A stretch of 64,000 bases of DNA from Castor canadensis (taxonomy: Eukaryota > Chordata > Mammalia > Rodentia > Castoridae), in assembly GCF_047511655.1 (NCBI RefSeq), contig NC_133391.1, positions 124,628,384-124,692,383 of the forward strand, read 5' to 3'. The notes under the pieces are model-generated. The model did not search any database. It saw only the letters and a list, made by a program, of their open reading frames with translations, and was not told the origin of the DNA. Below, one piece after another: positions 14,001 to 25,249 of this stretch; position 1 is the first letter of the stretch; every line of letters starts with the position of its first letter. A program made the position numbers and the translations under genes.

Positions 14001-15750
14001 GAAGGCCTTGTGGTCCTCAAGGGAAAAGTCTTTCTATACTAGCTACTATTTAAGATCAGAACCCACGTGAGGTTCATCATGACACTAAAACAAATACAAT
14101 TTTAGGACAGTTAATAAAGTGCCAATAAGAAAAAGTCTTCAGGTGATTGATCCTGACTCACTTTCCAGTTACTGGTTTCTTACTTTATGGAATGTATGCA
14201 GTCCCCCAATCTGCTTTTTATAGGAAAGGACAAATGGAAGTCAAACACTTTTAAAGAAAATAGTGATACAAAACCTCAAACATTTGAGGTGTACAAATCA
14301 AGAATTGTTAAGTGCTTACTATATGTCAGGGCCAATTTGGAGAAGAAATTTTTTTCTACTTAAATTTTGCCTACCTAAGAAATATTTTGGTGAAGGAGAG
14401 GGGAATGACATGTTCTGTGGTTGTAACACAAATAGAGATGTTTTTGGTAACAGAAAAATAGGAATATAATATTGAATATAAAAATATTATCTGTTTACTG
14501 ATGAAGAATATCTGAAAGAGAAAAAGCACATCAAGCTTTGAATATTTCCACAGCTCAGTGAATGAATGGCAAGCTTGCAGATGCTCCTTTCTTGGGAGGG
14601 CTCCTATTACCGTAGTGGGAAGTTGTCTCTCCTTCAATCCCCTCCAGCACTTGGTACCATTCCTCTTCCTTCCCTCCATTTTTCTTTTTACTTCTATGAC
14701 CATCAGTGTCCTAGAGAGGAGCTGAGTGACCAATGTCATTGTGGCGATGGGACATTCGACTTTTGCTAAAATGTCCTTTGCTGGAAGGAAGCAGATTGGT
14801 TCTTGAAATACCCAGAATTCAGCCCACCCAGACTTGAGCCAATGTCTGATCCTACAGGGTCATTTCTAGGACTTGCATAGTCAATTAGTCAAGAAATAAG
14901 ATGGCCAAGGATGGAGCAATTTGAGTAAATGTGATTATGGGAGAAGAAAAATCCAAACAAAAATCAGGGATGGGAGAAGTGCTGAGACCTCAAAAATGAA
15001 GAGCCAAGATCCATTTACATTCCCCTGGTAGCTTTGGTAAGGCCAAAGTTTTGTTATTTGTATGCACTTCCTGCCTGTTTTCCTCTTCTGAGCAAACTGT
15101 AAAAACCCTCAAATTGGCTGTGTGCTGGATGAAAAGTTCCTTGTTCTGAAGTGTGTCCAGGGGAGGAGAGAAATTCTGAGTGGAAATAATAGTTTATGAC
15201 AGTAGAAAGGAAGGAAGCAATACTGGGGAAGTCCAGGAAAGAAAGGGTGTGTATTGGAAAATAGCCCATGTAGTAGCAAAAATAAAGTGATGGCACCAGA
15301 GAGACCAGTATGCAAACCCCAACTTTTCAGATCCCCAGTTTACTACAAATGGAAATTTTAAAAAATAGCTAACATTTTGGATACTTTTGAAAGCTTTCAC
15401 AAATTCCTCATCTAGAATTCAGAGATAGCTAGGAAACGGCTATCTCTGCTATTTGCTCTGCTGTTTGCTCTGGATAGGACTGTCATCTTGGAACCATAGG
15501 GGAAAAAACGAATCACACAGACCTGTCTTGACATTCTTGAACTGATGAAACAATCCCAGCTCCCACCCAACTACATAGCTGACTCTATGATTAGGTTACT
15601 TTATGAGCAGGGTGGTTGGTATCTGTAATATGCAGGTAAATGCACTTCCCAGTCAATATGTCAGCTTTTAAAAATCTTATCTCACTGGGTGGTAAGTAAA
15701 TATACATATATACATGGGAATGTCACAAGGAAACTCCCTGTGTAGCTATC
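11050..15750. other. Intronic DNA with no recognised gene or confident repeat
   Basis: About 4.7 kb without an element I can name. Open frames around 11090-11495, 13181-13938 and 14371-14739 overlap one another in several frames and show no domain or family resemblance. An oligo-T run sits at about 13961-13977. Old unclassified repeats may be present but cannot be named by eye. Confidence 0.5.
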
Positions 15751-15764
15751 TTAAACAAGCAAAA

Positions 15765-16090
15765 GTGTCAATTTTTTTCTTCCACAAAATAGGAGAATAG
15801 TAGGGCAGAATAGGTCCTGTGGAGGATTGGGGGATGGCTGATACCAGTGGAAAAAAAGGAGGAGATGGGGAAAAGGGTGGGAGGTAGGAGTGTGAATATT
15901 GTGCAAATACTGTGTACACATGTAAGCGGAAAAATGATACCTGTTGAAACTATTCCGGGAATTGGGGGAGTGGGGATAAAAGAGAACAGTGGAGGGGGTG
16001 AATTCAAATATGATATATTTGATACATTGTAAGAACTTTTGTAAATGTCCCAAATGTACTCCTACCCAGCACAGCAATAAATAAATAAGT
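15765..16090 (+). repeat. LINE-1 3' UTR, 5'-truncated copy
   Basis: A purine-rich tract, a TTGGGGGAGTGGGGATAAAA block, TGGAGGGGGTGAATTCAA, and TTGTAAGAACTTTTGTAAAT, ending in AATAAATAAATAAGTAAATAAA. Antisense copies of the same 3' end are at about 35265 and 44096, which supports a shared L1 3' UTR. Confidence 0.7.
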
Positions 16091-16189
16091 AAATAAAGTC
16101 ATAAGAAAAGTAAATTTTTTTTCAGATGAACTCATTTAAGCATGAAGCAATATGTGCAAAGGAGATAGCACAATGAAACTCCTATTTCT

Positions 16190-16314
16190 AGCCTGGTGTG
16201 GTGGTCTGGGTCTCTGTGCTACTTGGGAGGCTAAGGAATCATTTGAGCCCAAGGAGTTCGCAGTCAGCATGAGTAATATAGCAAGATCCCATCTCAAAAA
16301 TAAAATAAAATAAA
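16190..16314 (+). repeat. B1 SINE
   Basis: TAGCCTGGTGTGGTGGTCTG, then CTACTTGGGAGGCTAAGGAA, then ATAGCAAGATCCCATCTCAA and an A-rich AAAATAAAAT tail. This is the monomeric 7SL-derived pattern. Confidence 0.85.
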
Positions 16315-16419
16315 CTATTTCAGTTTTCTCTTGGTTCAAGACCGAAACCTGTCTCATGAGGTTTACTCAAGGCAGGATGCCCAAGGCTACACAAATAAAA
16401 AAGACATTGATTGCTATTT

Positions 16420-16712
16420 GCTCTTCAAAGCTCAGCCCAACCAAGTGGCATTATTCTATTTCTGAAAACATTTTCCCTGGCCACACTCACTACAGCATAG
16501 CTGATGGTCTCCACTGTTTCCTCTGGACATTCATATTTGCGCATGTATCACCTTGTTTTACAATGAGTTGTTCACAAGTCTATTTCTATGCAGATGATAG
16601 GCAACCAGATCCTCAAGGGCAAGGACTATGTTTTATTCATCTTTGTACTTCTGGAGCCCAGCACGATGTCTGGCCCATAATGGTATTCAATGTTTAATGA
16701 ACAAAGGGAGGA
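16420..16712 (+). repeat. L2-like 3' end
   Basis: The end reads CTCAAGGGCAAGGACTATG, CATCTTTGTACTTCTGGAGC, then TGTCTGGCCCATAATGG and AATGTTTAATGAA, matching the L2 3' UTR order. Confidence 0.65.
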
Positions 16713-16929
16713 ATAAACAAAGAAGGAAATGGGCAGGATAGGAAGGTAGACACGGAGGGATTTCTTTCTATATTTCTCTTCCCACTCCTTACTTCTCACT
16801 TATAAGCTCCCTACTTTCCTATCCCACTAGTTTTGCTAAAGATTTTGTTGTAGGGCTCAGGAAGCATCGATCATGTTGGCTTAAAGATTAGGAGAGTTTT
16901 TTTCTAATTCCTTACTAGACAGCTGGTTT

Positions 16930-17290
16930 GAAAAGAAATGTATGTAAATCAGACCATGAAACTTGCAACCAGGGAAGCCGTATGACATGGTCCTGGTCAA
17001 TGTTAATGGAAACTGCAGTATGTGTCTCCTGAGAAAGTCCTTTAGAAATGGACACACTCAATTGTCTTAAGCCTTTGCACATTGCCTTTCCTACTTTCCT
17101 GGAGTTGCAACAGCAATACTGGGATCTTGACAGAAAGGCCTGGAGTACTATAGGAATTTCAGTCTTGAGATCCTGGAATCATGAATCAATGCTTACAACC
17201 CTTTACCCCTTGGGTTTTAATTATGTGAGAAAAATAAACCCGTATGTGTTTAAGTCACTGATGTCTGACCTGTGTTACTTATAGCTGAAG
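16930..17290 (+). repeat. Old LTR-like or unclassified retroelement end
   Basis: A GTGAGAAAAATAAACCC...GTTTAAGTCACTGATGTC end resembles the polyadenylation end of ancient MaLR-type LTRs, but I cannot name the family. The open frame at 17048-17284 lies inside it and is not a gene. Confidence 0.35.
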
Positions 17291-17439
17291 ACAATTCTGA
17301 ACTAATAATCTAGTCCTTATCCTCACACACCCCAAGGTCAGTTCATTCTTAGTGCAATTACACTTGGATGCTTTTCTGTTAGATCATCACACAACTGGTC
17401 CCTTCTCAAGGTCAGATAGCAAGGCAGAATATCACCTTT

Positions 17440-17705
17440 TCAGAAAGTCCTTTCTGACTACCCTATCTGAAAACAACTATCCACACTTCATCCATAATCT
17501 TTAATAATACTGTCCTGTTTTATTTTCATCACTGCATTTATCACTATCAGAAATGGTCTCTTTTGACTGTCCTCAGTTACCTCCACCTCATGAATGCAAA
17601 GACCTTTTCTAGTTTGTTCAGAGCAGTTGTATCTACCGTAGCTCCTGAAAGAATACATGGCATATGGTGGGTGTTCCATGAAACAGAACGTGACTTTCCC
17701 AGAAA
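17440..17705 (+). repeat. L2-like 3' fragment
   Basis: Begins with an AGAAAGTCCTTTCTGACTA block, then an ATGAATGCAAAGACCTTTTC position equivalent to the L2 GGGCAGGGAC block, and a GGCATATGGTGGGTGTTCCA end. Confidence 0.5.
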
Positions 17706-17709
17706 GAGA

Positions 17710-18975
17710 CATTACTTCTGGAGCTAGACATGAATATATTTTCACAGAGACATCATTATCATATACTCTGAATAGGTGTCTAATTTAGTGAGTTATGGAT
17801 TAAATATTTTACATTGTTTCCATAAGATACTGAGCTTCATGTTCAGTTTCCCTTAATGAACTCATTATAATCCTGACCAACCATCATAGTGTAGATTATG
17901 CTACTTCTTTGAGTTGTATAGCTGCCTCCCCACCATTTTATTCACAACAGCTCCTCAGAGTTTAACTTCTTGATGAAATTTTTTCTTTGATTTGGTAAGG
18001 GAGGTTTAAATTATTTTTAGAGTCCTACTCAATGTCAGATTTTTTGAGTGCCACTATCTAGACTCCTTCCTGACCTTATCCCATTTCACATCCTATCTGT
18101 GAAAGTTATACTCAGAGTCCTTTCAAAGGCACCTTGCCTAGCTTCCTGAGATCCCAAATAGTTTCTGAATCTCCTATCTTCTTTGTGTATCTGTTTAACA
18201 GCAGCAAAATCTTCTTAGTCCTTTTGGAACCCTTCTTTCTGTTTTGGTTTTCAGTGTGAAGAGTAGGGACGGTTATAATGAGACTACAAGTAAGATCTTG
18301 ACATTTAGGAGAGTGTATTATATCTTTTTTTGGCTAATAGCCTTTAAATACAGAAACCACATACTAGTGTAATAAGATGGGGTTATTCTGTTATACACAC
18401 TTAAGGAATAAAAGCAGACCAATTTGAAGAAGTGGAGAGTTTAGAAATTAAAGGGTAAAAGATGAACCCAGAAATATAGGTTTGGTATCATGACAGACAA
18501 GATTGGTAGTTTCCCAATTTTCATTCTTTTCCTTTTTCTTAGTAAAAGCAACTTCATTTTATTTAAGGTAGCAATGAGGAAAGATGACATCCCTCAGTTA
18601 AGGGAAGGTGTACAGTTAGGTGTGCCATGTGAAACAGTTCTGGAAGAATTTTAGTTTGGAACTGCTTAAAAAGAACTGACCCAGCTGGGAGTGTGGCGTC
18701 TTCCTTTCCCTTTGTCTTCCCTCTAGCCTGGAATATGATGGCTGGAGCTTCTGCTAATCTGGCATTGTAAAGTGAGATTGAGGGTAGAAGCCACAAACTA
18801 AGAAAGGGTAGAACAGCTATGATTTCTTGTGTCACCACCCCTGATTCTGAAATGCCCATTCTAAGGCTTTTCTGTGAGAAAATAAACCCTGGTGTCATTG
18901 AGCAACTGTTACTTTGAATTTTTGTTAAACATAGCCAAGTATAATTCCTCTGATACAGAGGCTCATGTAGAAAAC
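17710..18975. other. Intronic DNA, nothing recognised
   Basis: AT-rich sequence without a nameable repeat. The minus-strand open frame at 18563-18985 (140 codons) shows no domain and lies between old repeats, so it is not called as a gene. Confidence 0.45.
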
Positions 18976-18984
18976 TTTTAAACA

Positions 18985-19112
18985 TCCCAGTGCCCAGGCT
19001 GCCTCCTGGATCAATTAAATCAGAGTTCTAGGAATTGAACTCGGGCACTAGGAAATGTTTAAAGCTGCCCCAGTGATCCCTCTGTGCAGTCCAGGTTGAG
19101 AATCACTGTTAG
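18985..19112 (+). repeat. MER5-type hAT DNA transposon fragment
   Basis: CAATTAAATCAGAGTTCTAG, then CAGTCCAGGTTGAGAATCAC with terminal CACTG, matches the right half of MER5-like elements. Confidence 0.6.
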
Positions 19113-19119
19113 GCTGACA

Positions 19120-19292
19120 GGCCTCATCTGTAGCATGTTCCAGAATCTCTTTGGGGACGTGATGAGGCTTGTTAACAATCTGCATTTCTAGGCCTCACGC
19201 CCAGAGGTTTTTAGTTCTTTATGTCTAAAGGCAGGTGATTCTCGTACAGACAATCTAGGGATCACATCTGAAGAAACACTGCTTTAGGCAAT
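19120..19292 (+). repeat. Second MER5-type fragment
   Basis: CTTGTTAACAATCTGCATTT, then CAGGTGATTCTCGTACAGA and an AAACACTGCTTTA end. It lies directly beside the previous fragment. Confidence 0.55.
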
Positions 19293-19294
19293 GG

Positions 19295-19590
19295 GCGGCA
19301 ATGGGCAACCTTTGGAAATTTTAGAACAAAGAAATAATAAGATCACAGGAGCATTTTGGGAGGATTAGCCTGGATCTAGCAAATGAATTGAAGACAAGAG
19401 GTAAGAGATTGAAGGCAAGGAGATCAGTTGAGAAGAACTATAGTAGTCAATGCCTTGAGAGGATGCATATCTGAACTAAGAGGGTGGCACAGAAATGAGG
19501 TAAAAGGAAGCACAATAGATACTGTAAAATATAAAATCTGACAGGACTTGGTAACTGAGGGGATACAAGGTGGGAATGTTAAGATGTTCT
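19295..19590 (-). repeat. L2 LINE fragment (antisense)
   Basis: Plus-strand blocks such as AATAATAAGATCACAGGAGC, GATCAGTTGAGAAGAACTAT, AGAGGGTGGCACAGAAATGA and TCTGACAGGACTTGGTAACT follow the reverse complement of the L2 ORF2 region. Confidence 0.55.
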
Positions 19591-19699
19591 TAGTGACTGA
19601 TGGTGTGGCTTCTGAGTTAGTACATGTCTATCCCCTTTTGCTTAAACTCAGTGAAATTGGTGTAGACTATTAGTTGACTATCTGTATACAGTTGCAAAT

Positions 19700-21200
19700 G
19701 TTAATTTTTATTAACCTGATTGGATCTAGAGTCTTTCATTAGTGAGAAACATTTATTTCCTGAATTGGTTCTACTTAAAGTCTCAGATGTATTATCCTAA
19801 TAAAAGACAATTTCACAAATAAGTCGTGTGTGTACCTGTGTGCATATGTATTTGTGTATACAACATATATATGCAAATGGTTACTCATTTTTCATGAGGT
19901 TTTCCTTTTTTTGTTTAAATCACGTCTTGTAAAGCAAAGAAAATAAGTAGCTGGTCATTCCAGTTACTGCTCTGGAGCCATGCCATATCTAGATATCTCT
20001 GTGCAATACAGTACAACTAATCTCTCAAGGGCTGAAAGTTGAAAGAATAATTTTAAAAGGTGATTGCAATGACAAATGACTACTTAACTATTCAATATAA
20101 AGCCACTAAGCTGGGAGATCTTGCAGTGATATTTTGTGAAATAACCTAAATTAAACATAATTGCCTTATGAATATTTCTAAAATATGCACTGACCTCTGA
20201 TTTGTTGTAATAATGAAGGCCTGTTTCTCAGAAATAGATCTTAGGTATATCTTCAAGTTCTCTGTTATTTTAAAACTAACATGTTAGTTTTAAAGTTATG
20301 AGACAGAAAAAGAAATAGTCAAATGTAGTGGAAATGTCACAAAATGTGAACTGATCCAGTGTCTCAATTCTTATTAAAGTCTCTATCAAGACACAGTTTA
20401 AGAATAGATTTTAAAATACCAAGTAAATTTAGTAAACAAAGAAGACACACATATTGTTAACTGAGCTTGCCACTTGGGGTATAGGAATGAATGAAACACA
20501 ACCGTGTTCTCTTGTACTTCATAATTTAAATAATAAAATGCTGGTAAATTTTCTTAAAGTTTGTTTTAGGTTCAGTTTTCTCTCTGATCAGAAAATCTAT
20601 TAAGAAAACTCTAATAAGGTGAAAGTCATTAGATCTGCTCAAAACATAAATAGGCTAAACTTCAAGAGAATGGGAGGGCCCTTGTCTAGATTCTGTATTA
20701 CAATGAGTTTAGTTGTCAATAATAGCACTTTTAAAATCTGGTGCGAATCAATACCTTGCCACTTGCTTGTGGTCCTTAAGCAGTACCACTGAGGGACCAT
20801 CACCTTCTCAGTCCTCCCATGACCACCAGGGAAAGTAGTCAATGCCCCATGTGTGGACCATCAGGTGCCTTACCTACTTTCCCCAGTATTCTCTTCTCTC
20901 TTGCAGTCCTGTTTTTGTTCTACCTTCCCATACCAGTAGTTAGATTGTACTAGTCATAGTCAAGACTCAGGACGTCCTGAGTGAACATATCCATTTCATA
21001 CAGAAAACATTCTATTCCACGGTCACAAACCCACCCCTAAGATAAACTACAATCGTGCAAATGTAAACATTAGGGTCTGGGACATCTCGTTGTGCGAGTG
21101 TGGGGAGAGTATGTAGAAAGTCCTGGGTAAAATTCCCCCTCTACTGCCCACCTACTCTTTAGTCAAAACAGCCAAGTGTGCATTCTACTGCAGATGGCTC
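19700..21200. other. Intronic DNA, nothing recognised
   Basis: AT-rich sequence with a short TG/TA-rich stretch near 19826-19876. No gene, RNA gene or confident repeat seen. Confidence 0.45.
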
Positions 21201-21209
21201 AAGAGAGTT

Positions 21210-21656
21210 TGTTATGGGTTGAATTATATCCTTCCCAAATTCACATGTTAAAGTCTTAACTCCCAGTACCTTAGAATGTGTGAATGTGATCTTTTTTTGG
21301 AAATCAGGTCACTGCAGATAAAATTAGTCATAACAAGGTCACACTAGGGCAGGGTGGACTCCTTATTCAATATGACTGTTCTTGTAAAAAGGGGAAATTT
21401 GAACGTAGATATACTCACAGGGAAATGCCAAGTGAAGCTGAGGCAGAGATGCTTCAACAAGCCAAGGAAAACTGAAGATTACTGCTAGAAGCTAAGAAGA
21501 AACATGGAATAAATTCTTTCTCCCAGTCCTAAAAAGGAAGCTTCTCTGCTGAAACATTCACCTCAGCCTTCTCACCTCCAAAACTGTGTGAAAATACATT
21601 TCATTGTTTAAGCGAGCAGTCTGTGGCATTTAATTACAGTCCTAACAAACTGATAC
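21210..21656 (+). repeat. MLT1-like MaLR solo LTR
   Basis: A 447-bp LTR starting TGTTATGGGTTGAATTATAT and ending AACAAACTGATACA, with TG...CA termini. Internal TCACATGTTAAAGTC and polyadenylation-end TTGTTTAAGCGAGCAGTCTG blocks are those of MLT1. It is flanked by GAGTT and GAATT, a one-mismatch 5-bp target duplication. It is an ancient solo LTR without an internal region. Confidence 0.85.
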
Positions 21657-21949
21657 AGAATTGTACTTCCATCATTATGGAACTTGTCTTTCACTATTAG
21701 ACCAGTAGGAGTTAAGAGTTTTAAAACAAAACACATGTCATATATAGGAAGGGAGTATAAAGGACAGAGTGGGTGGCTTGGCATGCTTGCTAACCACAGG
21801 CCTCTTTTACTAACAGCAGTTAAGTTGCCACTGCCAACTTAAGGAAGCTGGAAGAGCTACCTCCATGGCTACTACCTCTTCTTCATATTCTCTCACCCCA
21901 CATACTGCACTGACCTTGAACATGGTATCTAAAGGACAATACTAAGCTG

Positions 21950-22046
21950 CTGTTCTCCATTCTCCCTCTCCTCCCTCCCATTTTTTCCTTTTCCCTCTCC
22001 TCCTTCCCTCTCCTTCCCTCTTCTCATTCCCTCTCCGACCTCCCAG
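21950..22046 (+). repeat. Polypyrimidine (CCTCT)-rich tract
   Basis: About 95 bases almost wholly C and T, with CTCC, CCCTCT and CCTTCC units. Such mirror-like polypyrimidine DNA can form triplex structures. Confidence 0.85.
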
Positions 22047-22841
22047 CTTCCTAAACACAGGACAAGGGAATAGACCAGAAACAAGCAAGAAGTAGGACTA
22101 GAAAAAATAAAGCAGGATAATTGAATAGAAAATAAGCAAAACCATAACAGACTAAGGGATGAGGACAGGAAAGGAGAGAAACAGGTCCAGTTGGTCAGGA
22201 AATCATTGCCGGAGGGAAAAACCTGAAATCTGTAGTTATAAATCCCTAGGTTATTTATTACATTTCTTCACAAAGCCATCAGGAAGTTAAGATTCTTTCT
22301 TATGAATGGAGTATATGTTCAGATCCCCAAAATTTATTTTTGGAATTTAATCATCAAACTCCCTGTGTGGTGCTTATTTTTTTTCATAGCTCAGTTCTAT
22401 AAACAAAATCTATGTCATTTGCCATCAATTAATGTAGAATACTGCAATGATAAGGTAGGAAACTGAGAACTCAATCAATTCTTTAATTCAGTCCTCTAAT
22501 TTAGATGTGCAAGGAATTTAACAGACTTTCCCAGTGTCACACAGCAACCTAGACTAGAATTAGCTTAAAGATTTTCTGAGTATTATGTGATTTATGAAGA
22601 ATCTAGGCTCACTTATACAAAGGAAATATTTGTAAACCTATTTTGAAACTTTACATATCTGTATTATCTATAAAGTATTCAAGAACAGTTCTTTGATAGC
22701 TCTATGGGTAATTTGAACATAGAAAATTCCTCAGAACATAATGTAAGAAACAAAAGTAAACAAATATTTATTTGATGGATTAATAAAAAATTTTATGTAA
22801 ATGTGTCTGGATAATCTGAATTTAAATGTTTTATTAATTAC

Positions 22842-23330
22842 ACAAACACTAATAATAGCACTGGCCGGGCATGGTGGTACACGCTTGTAATTCTAGCACT
22901 TGGGAGGTGGAGGATCTTGAGTTTGAGGCCAGCCTGGACTACATAGCAAGATCCTGTCTCAAAAAAAAAAAAAACCAAATAGTACTTACTATAGAAGAGG
23001 CTGCCTTCTAAGTACTTGATCCTTACAATGACATATATTTGGTCCCATTATTTATTAGCCTCATTTTGCTGGTTAAGAAACGGAGGGCAGAAAGAGATAA
23101 CACCTTCGCCCAAGGTCACACTACTTGTGAGTAGTAGCACTGACAATTTGGCCTCAAAGTCTAAGCACTTAGCCATTGTAGCAGACTACTACTTGCTGCT
23201 CAGTGAAGCAATCTGCGTATTGATTCACACACATGCCCTTAGTAGTGGTAAAGTAAAGCCAGGATTTTATCCAGACCTAATCTGATATAGAGTCAGTGCT
23301 CTTTCCTACCACACTATCTTGCCTCTCATC
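22842..23330 (-). repeat. MIR SINE(s) (antisense), interrupted by a B1
   Basis: Plus strand AATAATAGCACT before the B1 resumes as AATAGTACTTACTATAG after it. GGTTAAGAAACGGAGGGCAG, CCAAGGTCACACTAC and a second CCAGGATTTTATCCAGACC...GCTCTTTCCTACCACACTA end follow. This is the reverse-complement MIR order, with its end present twice. Confidence 0.7.
22863..22977 (+). repeat. B1 SINE inserted in a MIR
   Basis: Starts GGCCGGGCATGGTGGTACAC, then TTGAGGCCAGCCTGGACTAC, and ends in a run of 14 A. Flanking AATAGCACT (22854-22862) and AATAGTACT (22978-22986) form a 9-bp target duplication with one mismatch. It is relatively well preserved. Confidence 0.92.
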
Positions 23331-23714
23331 TTATACTCAAAACTTGTTTTTAAGATTTGGTTAATTCCCTTCTTTGCTTCAACTCTTAGGCAGCCATGAA
23401 AGTTTCAGTGCGAGGAAGATCCAGGCCAACACTGAAACCACAGAAGCAGCATGGAAAAGACAGTCTCAACCTCCAGCCCACCATCATAGCATCAGACACC
23501 AGCGTTTGCTGGAGAATGTTGGCTTCTCTGGGTCACTGCTCCCTGTGTGCTGTGCTCTCCTCTTCCTTCTTATGAGGTGTTGTGGTGGATGGAATAGACA
23601 GGGGAGAGAGTCAACACAGGTTCCAGTCTCAGAGCAGCCTCAAAGTGCCAATGAATTGATTGGCTGGGCATGTGGTCCCTGCTTTACATACTGAGCTCAT
23701 GCCGTCCTCTCAAC

Positions 23715-23865
23715 TGCTGCATGAACAAGCATGGAAACTAGTTTATAGACGGAGAAACCGAGATTCAGAGCATTAAGTAAGTCCATTGAGGTCCTAAAGA
23801 TGGTGTTCATGCCAGATTTGTCTAACTCCAAAATCATCACCTATAATCTGCCAACTTGTCTCTAA
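23715..23865 (-). repeat. MIR SINE (antisense)
   Basis: TTTATAGACGGAGAAACCGA, GCATTAAGTAAGTCC and GCCAGATTTGTCTAACTCCA follow the antisense MIR order. Confidence 0.6.
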
Positions 23866-24639
23866 AGTCACTTTAATCTTCTGAATCTCAGAGTCTCAAA
23901 TATAAATTGCCACAACGCTGTAGGGACTCTTAGAAATCACTTTGGGAAGGGAGGATTTGCTGTTTAAAAGTTTGGGGACCACCCTCACAAGTGATCTTTA
24001 AGCCCCCTCCCAGCTTTAATATCCAGGAGAGAATCCAAGTTGTAAAGATATAATAGTTGGTGTATCACTCCAGTCGGAGGAGACTTCCAATTCACCTGGC
24101 TGGATTTGTACAGAAGATGCTTGATGCGTTGAAAGCAAAGGCTGTGTGGGAATAGCCACTGATCCAAACACAAGTTGAGCAAGTGTTTGATGATGGTGGT
24201 GAAGATGACTTTCTTACTCAGGGCCAGTCAATGAGAAACACAGGTTGGGTTTTTTCCTCTGTAGTCACTACCATTCCTGGAGGGTTTCAACTGGTCAGGG
24301 GTAAAAGGGATGTAGTGTTTGTGACTTTATTATGACTCACTCTTTTCTTTCTGTTTTGTCTCATTTTCTTTTTATACTGTCTACATTTAATCCGGTCTCT
24401 CTCCTTTGGCCCCAAATTCAGCTGGTAGACAAGAAAGGGGTGGTCTGTATTGGTAAGAAATGAGTGAATTCACTTCCTCCTCAAGTACAAAGAACAAAGC
24501 ATTGGTGCTTAGATGACAGCTGTAGGCAGGCATCTTGATGAATGCATGGAAAGCCAAGTTTTATTTTTCTTTCCTCCCTACAACTCAAACCCCTTCATCA
24601 CAAGTTATATCTGTAGTAAAGAATAAAATCAACAAAAGA

Positions 24640-25012
24640 TCAAGTGTTAATAAGTGTGATGGTGATAAAAAAAACATTCACTAAGGTATCCTTTGTGTAC
24701 CATAGAATTATTTCATTTTTAGTGGGAAACTAAATGATTTTACCACAGAGTTCTACAACCATCACCACAGTTCAATTTGGAAACATTTCCATCACACCAA
24801 AAAGAATTCGTGAGCCCATCGCAGTCACTGAATGCTCCCATCAGTCCCAGGCAATCACTAATCTACTTCCTGCCCCTATACACTTGCCTTTTTTGAGCAT
24901 TTGATAAAAATGGAATCATATATGATGATCTGTGATTTCTTTCAGTTAGCTTACTCTTTTTAAAGTTCATCCATACTTTAGCATTATTAGTACTTTGACC
25001 CTTTTTATATAA
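24640..25012 (-). repeat. Old LINE-1 (L1M-type) 3' UTR fragment
   Basis: The plus strand carries CATTTCCATCACACCAAAAA, CAGGCAATCACTAATCTACT, AAATGGAATCATATATGATG and AAAGTTCATCCATACTTTAG, the antisense of old L1M 3' sequence. Confidence 0.75.
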
Positions 25013-25024
25013 CTCCCTTTTGGA

Positions 25025-25245
25025 TGGCAGCATTGTATATAGAAAAGGGTCTGAGTTTCAGAAGGAGGAAAATGTTGGGTTGAATCAAATACGTGACACT
25101 TCCTTAACTGGGTCTTTGGGCAAGTTCCTCAATCTTTATAAGACTTATTTGTAGAATAAAGGTAATAATTCCTCTTAAGATGACTAATTGAATGAATTAC
25201 ACAGTTTGTGATACCAAGTAGTGGGCACTCAAGAAATCCAGTCTT
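25025..25245 (+). repeat. MIR SINE
   Basis: CTGGGTCTTTGGGCAAGTTC, then TTTGTAGAATAAAGGTAATA and AGTAGTGGGCACTCAAGAAA, in MIR order. Confidence 0.7.
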
Positions 25246-25249
25246 TCTC

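Noticed and set aside
18563..18985. 140-codon minus-strand open frame
   Set aside because: No domain, no splice-site or promoter context, and composition like the surrounding intron.
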